A stretch of DNA of 64,000 bases from FEN-1219 sp963817615 (GCA_963817615.1 CAWFPH010000003.1:310001-374000); one strand, 5' to 3'. Positions 41,394 to 50,676 are shown, numbered from the stretch's first letter. The notes: generated by a model not told the origin, from the sequence alone. Translations and numbers: made by a program.

Positions 41394-43919
41394 TCACTCC
41401 AGGCGCTCCGCGGCCGCCGCGAGCGCGGCACGTAGCTCGTCCATCGATGAGTACCGCTTGAGCTTGTCGACCTGCATCGTCTTCGAGACGATGTCGCTCA
41501 GCTCGCGCGGTACGGTGGGATTCAGCTCATGCACGGCCTGTGCTTTGCCCTGCACGTGTTGGTACATCACCGACATGTGGTCGCCGCGGCTGTAGGGCGG
41601 GTTGCCCGCGAGCATCTCGTACATGATCACACCGAGGCTGTAGATGTCGGCTCGCTCGTCGACCTTCTTTCCTAGGATTTGCTCGGGCGCCATGTACTTC
41701 GGCGAGCCGATCACGTACCCGGTCTTCGTCAGTTGCGTATCGCCGCTCTTCGCGGCTGCTGCGACACCGAAGTCCACGATCTTGAGCAAGCCGGTGTCGT
41801 TGATCAGGATGTTCGCCGGCTTCAAGTCACGATGGATGATGCCCTGCTGGTGGGCGACGGTCATGCCGACGCAGATGTCGATAGCGTAGCCGGTGGCTTT
41901 GGCCGGACGCATCGGCTTCTCGTTGGCGATCTCGGTGCCGAGCGTATGCGATGGGAAGTACTCCATCGAAATGGCGTAGCTGCCGCCGATGTACAAGAAG
42001 TCGTAGATGCGGATGACATTCTTGTGGGTAATTCGGCGCGAATAGCGCAGCTCGTGGACGAAGCGCTTCAACATCTCCTCGTCGGACGCCACGTTCGCGT
42101 TCAAGAACTTGAGGATCAGCCGCTCCTCGACGACGGTGTCCTCGACCAGCACGACCGTGCCGAATGCGCCCTTGCCGATCTTCTGAATGAATTTGTAGCG
42201 GCCCTCGATCATGTCGCCGGGTTGCAGCGCGCTCAAGTCGAACGACGGTGCCTCGGGGGCCGCAGGCGCGGCGGCTTGCTCCTCGGGGCCTTCGACGAGC
42301 AGCGTTCGGGCTGCCGATGTCGCGGACGTCGAGGCCGGCCGCGCCGCTGCGGCCGCCGGCGTCGTCGCCGTGCGCGTCGCCGTGCGCGTCGCCGCGGGCG
42401 ATGCGACCATGGCCGTGAGCGGAGCCGGTGTCGGTGTCGCCGTGGCCGCGATCGTTCCGACGTTCGCGGTTCCCGTGTATCGGCCGCTCGGCGACAGTCG
42501 GCCCTCGAGCTTCTGCAACGCTTTGTTTGCGGCGCGTGCTACGGTTTCTTCGGCCCCTTGCGCACACTGTTGGATGTAGGGCTTTACGGCCTCGGCTTGC
42601 TGCTCGCCCGCCAGCTGGGCGACGGCGCCGATGGCCGCGACTTGAACCTCTTTTTCCGATCGCTGCAGGTACGGCAGGATCTTGTCGAGGATCTTGAACG
42701 TGCCGAGCTTCCCGGCGGCCGCGAGGGCGACCGGGAGGGAGCGGTTGTTCTTGTCGACCATCTCGAGGATCGCCGGCAGCGCTTTCGCGTCCCCGATTTC
42801 GGCGAGCGCGTCCGCTGCGCGCTCGCTGACCCACCAGTCGCTGTCGCGCGTAGCTTCGATCAGCCGGTCGACGGCGCGCTTGTCGCGGCAGGTGTTCAGA
42901 ATCTCGATCGCGGCGCGCCGGATGTTCTCGTCCTTGTCTTTGATGAGGTCGAGCACTGCGTCGATCACGCGCGGGCCGCCGATCCGCGCGAGCGCGTCGG
43001 CTGCCCGCGACCGCACCCACCAGTCCTCGTCCGCCACGGCCTCGAGCAGATACTTGATGCTGTGAGTAGTGCCGATCTCGTTCAGGATCTCGACGGCGGC
43101 GCGGCGACTAAACTCGTTCTCGGACTTGAGCGCTGCAATCAAATGCTTCGCCGTCTCCGGATCGTTCATATGCACGATTACGTCGACGGCCTTGTTCATG
43201 ACCTCGATGTCGGAGTCGAGCAACAGGCCGGCGATCAGCGCGATGTCTACCTTGGTCTTCGAACGTGCGACGCCTGCCAGTGCGGCTTGGCGCACGAGCT
43301 TGTTCGTATCACGTAACGCCTCCTGAAGCGCTCTCGCGACGTCCGGACGATCGAACTTCGCAATCATATTGAGGAGGTGCATCTTGACGACAGGATCCTT
43401 GCCCTCGATGCGCGACAAGAGGTCGGGCACGAGGTCCTCGTTCATGACGTCGTCGATGAGCTTGAACACAGCCGCTTTCTCGCTCGGCTGCAGGTAGTAA
43501 ATCTGGCCGAGCAACTGCCGGATATTCAGCCGGTCCTTGTGCGCGGTGAGCACTTCGATGATGGCGGCCTTCGCGTAGTCGTCCTCGCCGAGCAGGTCGA
43601 CGAGGCGATTGACGTTGTATTTGCGGTTGGAAGAAAGCGCCCAAGCGGTTCCGGACACCGTGCGCGGATCGGGGTCGGCGAGCCCGCGGGCGATCAGCTG
43701 CAAGGTTTTGTCGTTCAGGAGCGAGCCAAGCAGCTCTACGTACTCGACGGTCTGGCGCTTGTCGGCCGAGGCGAGTGCCTCGAGGATCTTCGGTATCGCG
43801 GCATTGCCGAGCTTGCGGAGCTTCTCGAAGGCCTTCTTGGCGGCCGGCGAGCCGGGATCGCCTTCCTCCCGGATTTGCGAAATCAGCCGATCGGCCTGAA
43901 ATGCGTTAAATAAGTTCAT
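41394..43919 (-). CDS. HEAT-repeat Ser/Thr protein kinase
   Basis: 841 residues. About 1-470 is a series of HEAT-like helical repeats (e.g. AVADEDWWVRSRAADALARI and ATRDSDWWVSERAADALAEI, each ~31 residues), a protein-protein scaffold. A Thr/Ala/Pro linker (~480-560) leads to a eukaryotic-like kinase at ~565-841: glycine loop GKGAFGTV (583-590), Lys604 in ILKF, catalytic HRDLKPAN (Asp698), and DFG (Asp717). No membrane segment is present, so it is cytoplasmic. It is transcribed with the two retraction ATPases, suggesting it controls pilus retraction through phosphorylation; that is inference. PilT-linked HEAT kinases are not part of the textbook type IV pilus set. Confidence 0.9.
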   Translation of the reverse strand: MNLFNAFQADRLISQIREEGDPGSPAAKKAFEKLRKLGNAAIPKILEALASADKRQTVEYVELLGSLLNDKTLQLIARGLADPDPRTVSGTAWALSSNRKYNVNRLVDLLGEDDYAKAAIIEVLTAHKDRLNIRQLLGQIYYLQPSEKAAVFKLIDDVMNEDLVPDLLSRIEGKDPVVKMHLLNMIAKFDRPDVARALQEALRDTNKLVRQAALAGVARSKTKVDIALIAGLLLDSDIEVMNKAVDVIVHMNDPETAKHLIAALKSENEFSRRAAVEILNEIGTTHSIKYLLEAVADEDWWVRSRAADALARIGGPRVIDAVLDLIKDKDENIRRAAIEILNTCRDKRAVDRLIEATRDSDWWVSERAADALAEIGDAKALPAILEMVDKNNRSLPVALAAAGKLGTFKILDKILPYLQRSEKEVQVAAIGAVAQLAGEQQAEAVKPYIQQCAQGAEETVARAANKALQKLEGRLSPSGRYTGTANVGTIAATATPTPAPLTAMVASPAATRTATRTATTPAAAAARPASTSATSAARTLLVEGPEEQAAAPAAPEAPSFDLSALQPGDMIEGRYKFIQKIGKGAFGTVVLVEDTVVEERLILKFLNANVASDEEMLKRFVHELRYSRRITHKNVIRIYDFLYIGGSYAISMEYFPSHTLGTEIANEKPMRPAKATGYAIDICVGMTVAHQQGIIHRDLKPANILINDTGLLKIVDFGVAAAAKSGDTQLTKTGYVIGSPKYMAPEQILGKKVDERADIYSLGVIMYEMLAGNPPYSRGDHMSVMYQHVQGKAQAVHELNPTVPRELSDIVSKTMQVDKLKRYSSMDELRAALAAAAERLE

Positions 43920-44171
43920 CGGCCCGGCGAAGTCGCTCGAGGAGCGGTCCTTTGCGAAAAGAGCGGCATGAGAGGATACGGCTCTCGATCGACCATCGAC
44001 GATCGAGGATCGAACATAATGAAACTCCGATCTGCGCGATTATGCCACACGGGTTTTGCGGAAACGTAACATAGATCACAGGTTTGCAGCGGCTTGCTAG
44101 ACCGCGCCCGCCGCCGGAAGCACGACGTGCATTAGGTTACAATTGCGCCCCTCTTGCGGCCGGCTTGCACG
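43920..44171. promoter_or_regulatory. divergent intergenic region of kinase and mrp genes with possible regulatory sites
   Basis: A 252-base, comparatively AT-rich spacer. Candidate features: a minus-strand promoter for the kinase gene (TTACGT at 44069-44064, CATAAT at 44044-44039, spacer 19); an 8-base inverted repeat CTCGATCG (43984-43991) / CGATCGAG (44000-44007); and a CRP-like half-palindrome CGTAACATAGATCACA (44065-44080) overlapping the -35 box. These are weak pattern matches that could mark regulation of the retraction/kinase operon. Confidence 0.3.
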
Positions 44172-45263
44172 ATGACTCCAACCGACGACACGGCGCTTCG
44201 AGCGCACCTCCAGGGCTTCGTCGTGCCACAGACGGGCCGGGCGCTCGGCGGCCCCGGTACGGCGTTCACGCTCGAGCGCCGGGGCGCCGGCTGGCACCTC
44301 TCCCTGCGGGTCGGCTTTCCGCTGGGTCGCAGCGGACCCGATCTCGTCGACGCACTGGCGACGCATTGCCGGTCGGTTACGGCCGAGCCCGTCGACATCG
44401 CGATCGAGACTGCGATCGTTTCCCATGCGGTGCAGCACGGGTTGAAGCCCCTGCCGGGTGTGCAGAACTTGATCGCGGTGGCGTCGGGTAAGGGCGGGGT
44501 CGGCAAGTCCACCGTTGCGGTCAATGTGGCGCTCGCGCTTTTGCAGGAAGGTGCGCGCGTCGGCATCCTCGACGCGGACATCTATGGACCGAGCCAGCCG
44601 CGCATGCTCGGTCTCATCGGCGAACGGCCCGAGACGCGCGACGGCAAGACGCTCGAGCCCCTGCGCGCGCACGGCCTCGAGGCGATGTCGATCGGCTTTC
44701 TGGTGGAAGAGCGCCAGCCGATGGCGTGGCGCGGACCCATGGTCACGTCGGCGCTGAACCAGCTGCTCACGCAAACCCATTGGGGAGATCTCGACTATCT
44801 GATCGTCGATATGCCGCCCGGCACGGGCGACATCCAGCTCACGCTCGCGCAGCGCGTCCCGGTCAGCGGTGCGGTGATCGTCACCACTCCCCAGGAAATC
44901 GCGCTGGCGGACGCGCGCAAGGGTCTCGAGATGTTCGAGAAGGTCCATGTGCCCGTGCTCGGCGTGATCGAGAACATGAGCATCCACGTCTGCTCGAACT
45001 GCGGCCACGAAGAGCACATTTTCGGCGAGCGCGGCGGGCGTGAGTTGAGCGAGCAGTATGGAGTGCCGCTGCTCGGGTCGCTGCCGCTCGACCGGCGCAT
45101 TCGCGAAGAGACGGACGCCGGTAAACCGACGGTCGCGGCCGATCCAGCAGGGCCGCTCGCACGGGCGTTTCGCGAGGCGGCGCTGCGGGCGGCGGGCGAG
45201 CTTGCCGCCCGCACGAAAGACTATAGCCGGCTGTTTCCGAACATCACCGTCGAGGAGGATTGA
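44172..45263 (+). CDS. apbC: Mrp/ApbC-type Fe-S cluster carrier ATPase
   Basis: 363 residues. An N-terminal MIP18-like segment (~1-85) is followed by a P-loop NTPase with the deviant Walker A GKGGVGKST (106-114), MPPGTGDIQL (~214-223), and the cluster-binding CxxC pair Cys274/Cys277 (VCSNCGHEE). It transfers [4Fe-4S] clusters to apo-proteins and may serve NADH:quinone or Rnf-type enzymes. The family runs to ~360 residues. Its stop overlaps the dcd start (TGATG). The ATG at 44172 was chosen because it starts the family-typical N-terminus. Confidence 0.93.
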   Translation: MTPTDDTALRAHLQGFVVPQTGRALGGPGTAFTLERRGAGWHLSLRVGFPLGRSGPDLVDALATHCRSVTAEPVDIAIETAIVSHAVQHGLKPLPGVQNLIAVASGKGGVGKSTVAVNVALALLQEGARVGILDADIYGPSQPRMLGLIGERPETRDGKTLEPLRAHGLEAMSIGFLVEERQPMAWRGPMVTSALNQLLTQTHWGDLDYLIVDMPPGTGDIQLTLAQRVPVSGAVIVTTPQEIALADARKGLEMFEKVHVPVLGVIENMSIHVCSNCGHEEHIFGERGGRELSEQYGVPLLGSLPLDRRIREETDAGKPTVAADPAGPLARAFREAALRAAGELAARTKDYSRLFPNITVEED

Positions 45264-45829
45264 TGAGCGTCAAGTCCGATCGCTGGATCCGGCGCATGGT
45301 CGCGGAGCACCGGATGATCGAGCCGTTCCAGCCGGACCAAGTCAGGGAGAGCGGGGCGGGGCGAGTGATCTCCTTCGGCACGTCGAGCTACGGCTACGAC
45401 GTCCGCTGCGCGCCCGAATTCAAGGTGTTCACGAACATCAATTCGGCGATCGTGGACCCGAAGCGCTTCGACGAGTCGAGCTTCGTCGACATGTCGGGGG
45501 AGGTCTGCATCGTCCCGCCGAATTCGTTCGCGCTCGCGCGGACGGTCGAGTATTTTCGAATTCCGCGCAATGTGCTCACGATCTGCCTCGGGAAGTCCAC
45601 CTATGCGCGCTGCGGCATCATCGTGAACGTGACGCCGCTCGAGCCGGAGTGGGAGGGCCACGTGACGCTCGAGTTCTCCAATACGACGACGCTGCCCGCT
45701 AAAATCTACGCCAACGAAGGCATTGCACAGATGATCTTCTTCGAGTCGGACGAGGTCTGCGAGACGAGCTACGCGGACCGGGGCGGAAAGTACCAGGGAC
45801 AACGCGGTGTTACGCTACCGCGCGCCTGA
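45263..45829 (+). CDS. dcd: dCTP deaminase
   Basis: 188 residues, the normal length, from the ATG at 45263. It deaminates dCTP to dUTP in the thymidylate pathway. Motifs: SSYGYDVRCAPEFKVF near residue 44, KSTYARCGIIVNVTPLEPEW (about 111-130) with the catalytic Glu, and a C-terminal GGKYQGQRGVTLPRA. The gene overlaps apbC by one base and converges with the DUF3108 gene. Confidence 0.96.
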   Translation: MSVKSDRWIRRMVAEHRMIEPFQPDQVRESGAGRVISFGTSSYGYDVRCAPEFKVFTNINSAIVDPKRFDESSFVDMSGEVCIVPPNSFALARTVEYFRIPRNVLTICLGKSTYARCGIIVNVTPLEPEWEGHVTLEFSNTTTLPAKIYANEGIAQMIFFESDEVCETSYADRGGKYQGQRGVTLPRA

Positions 45830-45842
45830 TTCGCTGCCGTCG

Positions 45843-46580
45843 TTATCGCCCCGCCTCGGGCAGGCCGTCGACGGAGGCGAGCGTGAATGCCGTCGTGAGC
45901 TCGCCGTTCTTGCGCTGCTCGATGCGCACCGGTAGGTAGCTCAAGCTCGGCGCCGTCCAGAGGTAGGTGGCGCGCGAGGAGTTCTCTCGCTGCTGCACGA
46001 ACTCGTGGGTTGCGAGCGTTCCGATGCCCGTTTGGGTCATCGCCTCGCCCTGATCCATATAGACGTAGGCTTTCGACGGGTCGTCGTCCGCGAGCTGGTA
46101 GCGGCCGGGTTTGCCGGTGGCCATGAGGTCGCGCATCAACGCAACCTGCATGGAGCCGCGGTCGAGATCGCCGTCATGAAGCATGATCTCGCGTCGGCCG
46201 CCGTCACCCGTGTAGATCGCGATGTGCTTGTCCCAATCGAAAGCAATCTGGAAGTTGTCCTCGCCTTTGCGGCTGCCGTCTTCGTAGGAGAATGCGAGCG
46301 GCTGAATCCGACCATTGCTCAAACGGAACTCGCTGTGGTCGACGGCCGCATTCGGGCGCGCGATCCTGATCAGACCTTGTGCGCGCGTGCTCGACGTGAA
46401 TTCGTAGACGTCGTGCTGCGCGTCGTAACGCACCGAGAACTCGGACATGCCGACGTCCTTGCCCTTGTACTGAACCTTATAGACGGCGGTGTAGGTAGGC
46501 ACCGGCACGTCGGCGGCTCGGCCGGTGCCGTTTGCGAGCAGTGCGAGGCCCAACACGAAAGCGCACGGGCGGGCGATCAT
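45843..46580 (-). CDS. DUF3108 exported protein
   Basis: 245 residues. The signal peptide (MIARPCAFVLGLALLANGTG) has a likely cleavage near residue 23, and the mature part is a beta-rich DUF3108 domain (YTAVYKVQYKGKDVGMSEFS, FQIAFDWDKHIAIYTGDGGR). The domain recurs in many gammaproteobacteria next to purN; its function is unknown, possibly envelope-related. Its ATG overlaps the purN stop (TGATG), so the pair is translationally coupled. Confidence 0.85.
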   Translation of the reverse strand: MIARPCAFVLGLALLANGTGRAADVPVPTYTAVYKVQYKGKDVGMSEFSVRYDAQHDVYEFTSSTRAQGLIRIARPNAAVDHSEFRLSNGRIQPLAFSYEDGSRKGEDNFQIAFDWDKHIAIYTGDGGRREIMLHDGDLDRGSMQVALMRDLMATGKPGRYQLADDDPSKAYVYMDQGEAMTQTGIGTLATHEFVQQRENSSRATYLWTAPSLSYLPVRIEQRKNGELTTAFTLASVDGLPEAGR

Positions 46581-47230
46581 CAGTCCTCCACGATTACAGG
46601 CGCTGCAAGACGCTGGCCGTCAAGCATGACGGCTTCGTTGTCGAGCCTCAAGCGACCGGCGGTGAACCAGTCGACGGCGCGCGGCAGAATGACGTGCTCG
46701 CCTGCGTGGACGCGCGCCGCGAGCGACTCGGCCGTATCGGCCGTCCGGACCGGCAAACGATATTGAATCACCGCCGGGCCGGCATCGAGCGCGGCCGTCA
46801 CGAAGTGAACCGTGGCTCCGTGCAGCCGGTCGCCGTTGTCGAGCACGCGGCGATGGGTGTCGAGCCCGGGATACAGCGGCAGCAGCGACGGATGGATGTT
46901 CAGCATTCGGCCGGCGAACGGCAACACGAACGCGGGGCCCAGGATCCGCATGAAGCCGGCGAGCACGATCAGGTCCGGGGCTTCGGCGCCGACGAGCTCG
47001 GCGAGCGCTGCGTCGTAGGCGCTGCGCTCGGCCCCGCGGATGACCGGGAGATGCGCGCTCGGAATTCCGGCCGACCGCGCACGCTCGAGACCGCGAGCGG
47101 CGCCGCGGTTGCTCGCCACGAGCACGATCTGTCCGGCAATGGCGCCCGTGCGCGTCGCGTCGATCAGTGCCTGAAGGTTGCTGCCCTCTCCAGAGATCAG
47201 GACGACGATGCGGGACGACGGTGCGCTCAA
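46580..47230 (-). CDS. purN: phosphoribosylglycinamide formyltransferase
   Basis: 216 residues from a TTG at 47230 overlapping the purM stop (TTGA). It transfers a formyl group from 10-formyl-THF to GAR in purine synthesis. Motifs: VVLISGEGSNLQALIDA near residue 8, FMRILGPAFV near 92, and LNIHPSLLPLYPGLDTH (Asn and His of the active site) near 109; the catalytic Asp is in TAALDAGP. Length is normal. A longer frame upstream has no family resemblance. Confidence 0.94.
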   Translation of the reverse strand: MSAPSSRIVVLISGEGSNLQALIDATRTGAIAGQIVLVASNRGAARGLERARSAGIPSAHLPVIRGAERSAYDAALAELVGAEAPDLIVLAGFMRILGPAFVLPFAGRMLNIHPSLLPLYPGLDTHRRVLDNGDRLHGATVHFVTAALDAGPAVIQYRLPVRTADTAESLAARVHAGEHVILPRAVDWFTAGRLRLDNEAVMLDGQRLAAPVIVED

Positions 47231-48255
47231 ACGATCGTCACCGCCTGCTCGGCGTCGACGACGACGCTGCCGATCACGGCCGGTTCCTCGCCGTGCGTCC
47301 GGAGAGAAGCGAGGGCGGCGTCCGCGTGCTCGGGGCTGACGACTATGACCATGCCGATGCCGCAATTGAACGTGCGGTGCATCTCTCGCGGCGTGACGCC
47401 GGCCGACTCCAGCCAGTCGAACACGGCGGGCCGGCGCCAGCTCGCCGCGTCCAGCTCGACGCCCAAGCCGCGCGGTAGAACGCGCGGGATGTTTTCCAGC
47501 AGCCCGCCGCCCGTGATATGTGCGATGCCCTTCACCGGTAATTGCGTGCGCAGAGCGAGCACGGACCGCACGTAGATTCGCGTCGGCGTGAGCAAATGCT
47601 CGATCAGCGGGCGTCCCGCGAACGGCTCGAGCGCAGCGCCGGGGCGCGCATTCAGGATGCGGCGAATCAGCGAGTAGCCATTCGAATGCGCACCGGAGGA
47701 AAGGAGACCGATCACGGTGTCACCCGCGACGATGTCGCGGCCGTCGATGATGCGGTCGCGCTCCACGATGCCGACGCAGAATCCCGCTAGATCGTATTCG
47801 GCATGTGAGCTCATGCCGGGGTGCTCGGCGGTCTCGCCGCCGATCAGCGCGGCCCCTGCGAGCTCGCAGCCGTGCGCGATCCCGGCGATCACTCGCTGCG
47901 CGACGTCGACGTCGAGCCGAGGCGTCGAGAAGTAGTCGAGAAAGAACAGCGGTTCGGCGCCGCATACGACGACGTCGTTCACGCACATGGCGACCAGGTC
48001 GATGCCGATCTCGTCATGCCCGTCGAATTCGATCGCGAGCTTCACCTTCGTGCCCGCGCCGTCGGTTCCCGACACCAGCACCGGGTCGCGAAAGCCTTGC
48101 GGTACGCGAAACAGGCCGCCGAATCCGCCGAGCCCGCCGATGACCTCCGGGCGCGAGGTGCGCTTGACGGCCGGCTTGATGCGTTCGACGAGCTCGTCGC
48201 CCGCGTCGATATCGACGCCGGCGTTCTTATAGGTGAACGGTTCCGTATTGGCCAT
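47227..48255 (-). CDS. purM: phosphoribosylformylglycinamidine cyclo-ligase
   Basis: 342 residues from the ATG at 48255. It forms AIR from FGAM with ATP. Motifs: YKNAGVDIDAGDELVERIKP near the N-terminus, LVSGTDGAGTKVKLA near residue 61, VNDVVVCGAEPLFFLDYFS near 92, GGETAEHPGM near 140, and HITGGGLLENIPRVLP near 243. Length is normal. It is divergent from the DUF2066 gene 76 bases away and coupled to purN, the common gammaproteobacterial order. Confidence 0.96.
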   Translation of the reverse strand: MANTEPFTYKNAGVDIDAGDELVERIKPAVKRTSRPEVIGGLGGFGGLFRVPQGFRDPVLVSGTDGAGTKVKLAIEFDGHDEIGIDLVAMCVNDVVVCGAEPLFFLDYFSTPRLDVDVAQRVIAGIAHGCELAGAALIGGETAEHPGMSSHAEYDLAGFCVGIVERDRIIDGRDIVAGDTVIGLLSSGAHSNGYSLIRRILNARPGAALEPFAGRPLIEHLLTPTRIYVRSVLALRTQLPVKGIAHITGGGLLENIPRVLPRGLGVELDAASWRRPAVFDWLESAGVTPREMHRTFNCGIGMVIVVSPEHADAALASLRTHGEEPAVIGSVVVDAEQAVTIV

Positions 48256-48331
48256 CTTGCGGCGCGTCCGGAGCGGGGGGAAGTTGCCGGCTATAATAAG
48301 CGACGTCGGCCGGCCGTGGACAGGGAAGGGG

Positions 48332-49414
48332 ATGCGGAAACATCGATCGAAGCTACGATCGCTCGGCGTCGCAGTGGTAGCGCTCGTCGCGGCCCTACAG
48401 GCGCTGCCGCCGGCCGCGGCGGCGAGGTTCACGAGCCTGTATACGCTCAACGTTGCCCCCGATCCCGCGGAGGCTGACCAACGCTCCGCTGCGCTCAAGG
48501 CGGCGATGGCGAAGCTCCTCGTGCGCGTGACAGGCCGACGCGATGCCGCGCTCGACCCGGCACTGCAGCCGCTTGTCGATCAGGCGTCGATGTACCTCAA
48601 CTCGTACGGCCTCTTGAAATCCGGCGAAGTGCAGGTGGGCTTCAATGCGAGCCGAGTCGCGGCGGAGCTCGCGACACTGAATCAGCCCATTTGGGGCGAC
48701 GAGCGGCCGCTCACGCTGGTCTGGGTCGCGGTCGACGACGGCAACGGCAGCCGCGCGCTGCTCGGCGCAAACGGCGCCGATAATCCCGACCTGCCGCCCG
48801 CGATGACCGATTTGCTCACGATGATCCGCGATGACCTCGCCAAGGTCGCCGACGAGCGCGGTCTGCCGCTCGCGCTGCCACTGCTCGACATCGAGGATCT
48901 CAATGCAGTGAGCTTCGCCGACCTGTGGGGCGGCTTCGAGGACCGCATCGCGCTCGCGTCGGCGCGATATCGAGCCGACGCGGTGCTGGTAGGCCGCATC
49001 CGCCCCGGGTCGTTCGGTGTCGAGGTTCAATGGCTGTTGCTTCAAGATGGCGAGCGCCGCGAGCTCGACGGCGTCGCGCTACGCGATGGTCTCGACGCGG
49101 TCGCCGATCGAGCCGCGGCCGAGCTCGCCGTGGTGGGCGGGGCTACCGCCACGCGGCTCACCGTGCTCGACGTTGCGAGCTTCGCCGATTATGGGCGAGT
49201 GATGAGCTACCTCGACACGCTGAGCGTTCTGCAAAGCGTCGACGTCGAGAGCTTCGAGCACGGCACGCTCAACTTGAAGATCGCCGCTCGCGGCGATCCG
49301 CGCGTGCTCGAGCGCGTGCTCGCGCTCGGCGGCGTGCTCCGCTCTGCCGACGTGCCGACCGCGGCCGGGAGTGCCCCGGCGCTGACGTTCAGGATCGCCC
49401 GGGCTGCTCAATGA
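48332..49414 (+). CDS. DUF2066 exported protein
   Basis: 360 residues from the ATG at 48332 (GGAAGG upstream). A signal-like N-terminus (RSKLRSLGVAVVALVAALQA) is followed by the DUF2066 pattern (LYTLNVAPDPAEADQRSAAL, MAKLLVRVTGRRDAALDP). Proteins of this kind sit beside purMN and hda in many gammaproteobacteria; role unknown, possibly envelope maintenance. Its stop overlaps the next ATG (ATGA). Confidence 0.85.
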   Translation: MRKHRSKLRSLGVAVVALVAALQALPPAAAARFTSLYTLNVAPDPAEADQRSAALKAAMAKLLVRVTGRRDAALDPALQPLVDQASMYLNSYGLLKSGEVQVGFNASRVAAELATLNQPIWGDERPLTLVWVAVDDGNGSRALLGANGADNPDLPPAMTDLLTMIRDDLAKVADERGLPLALPLLDIEDLNAVSFADLWGGFEDRIALASARYRADAVLVGRIRPGSFGVEVQWLLLQDGERRELDGVALRDGLDAVADRAAAELAVVGGATATRLTVLDVASFADYGRVMSYLDTLSVLQSVDVESFEHGTLNLKIAARGDPRVLERVLALGGVLRSADVPTAAGSAPALTFRIARAAQ

Positions 49415-49968
49415 GCTGGCGATGGCTGCCGAACGCAATCTGCGTTGCGCGCATGTTGCTCGTCGCGCCCCTTGCCGTCCTGCTGCTGCGCGCCGAATAC
49501 GTCGGCGCGCTCGTGCTGCTCGTGGTCGCCGGATTCTCCGACGGCCTCGACGGATTTCTCGCAAAGACGTTCGACTGGCGAACCCGGCTCGGCGGCCTGC
49601 TCGATCCGGCTGCCGACAAGCTGTTGGTCGTGACGCTGTTCGTCACATTGAGCTACGTCGGTCTGCTGCCCTACGGCATCACCGGCATCGTCGTCGGCCG
49701 TGACCTCGTGATCGTGGCCGGTGCGTTGACCTATCAGTGGCTGATCGCACCGGTCCAGGGCGAGCCGGCGAAGATCAGCAAGCTCAATACCGCGTGCCAG
49801 CTCGGATTGCTCTTTTTCACGATCACACAGGCCGCATTCGCGTGGCCGCCGCAGATCTCGCTTACGGTGCTCGGTGCCGCCGTCGTATTCACGAGCCTCA
49901 CGAGCGGTTTGACCTACGTGCTGCGCTGGAGCCGGCGCGCCTGGCGCGTCGCGCACGGCGCCGCCTAG
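49411..49968 (+). CDS. CDP-alcohol phosphatidyltransferase (PgsA-like)
   Basis: 185 residues, several membrane helices. The family motif appears as DGLDGFLAK...GGLLDPAADK (Asp-Gly-x-x-Asp-Gly-x-x-Ala, with Lys where Arg is usual, then Gly-x3-Asp-x3-Asp). It most resembles CDP-diacylglycerol-glycerol-3-phosphate phosphatidyltransferase, but the second alcohol cannot be fixed from sequence. A second family member, pssA, lies further right. Overlaps the DUF2066 stop and precedes hda by three bases. Confidence 0.82.
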   Translation: MSWRWLPNAICVARMLLVAPLAVLLLRAEYVGALVLLVVAGFSDGLDGFLAKTFDWRTRLGGLLDPAADKLLVVTLFVTLSYVGLLPYGITGIVVGRDLVIVAGALTYQWLIAPVQGEPAKISKLNTACQLGLLFFTITQAAFAWPPQISLTVLGAAVVFTSLTSGLTYVLRWSRRAWRVAHGAA

Positions 49969-49971
49969 CCG

Positions 49972-50676
49972 ATGTCGCAATTGCCTCTGTCTCTTCGGCT
50001 CGCGGATCACGCGCGCTTCGAGACGTTCGTCCCGGGTGTGAATGCCGCGGCCGTCGAGCAGACGCGCGCGGTCAGCGAGGGTGCGCCGACGGCCGTCTGG
50101 CTGTTCGGTCCGCGCGGCGTCGGCAAATCGCACCTGTTGCAGGCTTCGTGCCGAGCCGCGGCCGGCGGCGGCCGTCGCGCAATGTACGTGCCGCTCGGAC
50201 CCTCCTCGGGCCTGCCGCCGGAGGCGCTCGACGACCTCGAGCACCTCGACTTGCTCGCGCTCGACGACGTCGAAACGATCGCGGGCCATGCGGCCTGGGA
50301 GCGGCGTTTGTTCCTCGTACTCGAAGAGCGGCTCAATCGTTCGGGCCTTTTGCTCGCGGCCGACGCGGCGGCGACGGCCGTCCGCTTCGGGCTGCCGGAC
50401 CTCGCGTCGCGGGCGGCTGCCGCGGTCGCGTACCGCTTGCGGCCGCTCGACGATTCGGCACGCATGGACGCGCTGCTCGTGCATGCCGAGGCCCGCGGGC
50501 TCGAGCTCGAGCGCGCCGCGGCGCAGTATCTCCTGCAGCGGGTCGAGCGCGACATGGGTGCATTGCTCGAGTGGCTCGACCGCCTCGATCGTGCCTCTCT
50601 CGCCGAGCAGCGGCGTTTGACGATCCCGTTCATTCGCGGTCTGCTGGAGGTCGACCGCCTCGACGAGAAGCGATGA
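49972..50676 (+). CDS. hda: DnaA regulatory inactivator Hda
   Basis: 234 residues, matching the family. A beta-clamp-binding motif, QLPLSLRL, is at the N-terminus (residues 3-10). The AAA+ core has P-loop GPRGVGKSHLL (~44-54) and a sensor/lid region (RLRPLDDSARMDALLVHAEA). Hda with the clamp stimulates ATP hydrolysis on DnaA after initiation, resetting replication. Position after DUF2066 and the phosphatidyltransferase is conserved in this class. Confidence 0.9.
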   Translation: MSQLPLSLRLADHARFETFVPGVNAAAVEQTRAVSEGAPTAVWLFGPRGVGKSHLLQASCRAAAGGGRRAMYVPLGPSSGLPPEALDDLEHLDLLALDDVETIAGHAAWERRLFLVLEERLNRSGLLLAADAAATAVRFGLPDLASRAAAAVAYRLRPLDDSARMDALLVHAEARGLELERAAAQYLLQRVERDMGALLEWLDRLDRASLAEQRRLTIPFIRGLLEVDRLDEKR

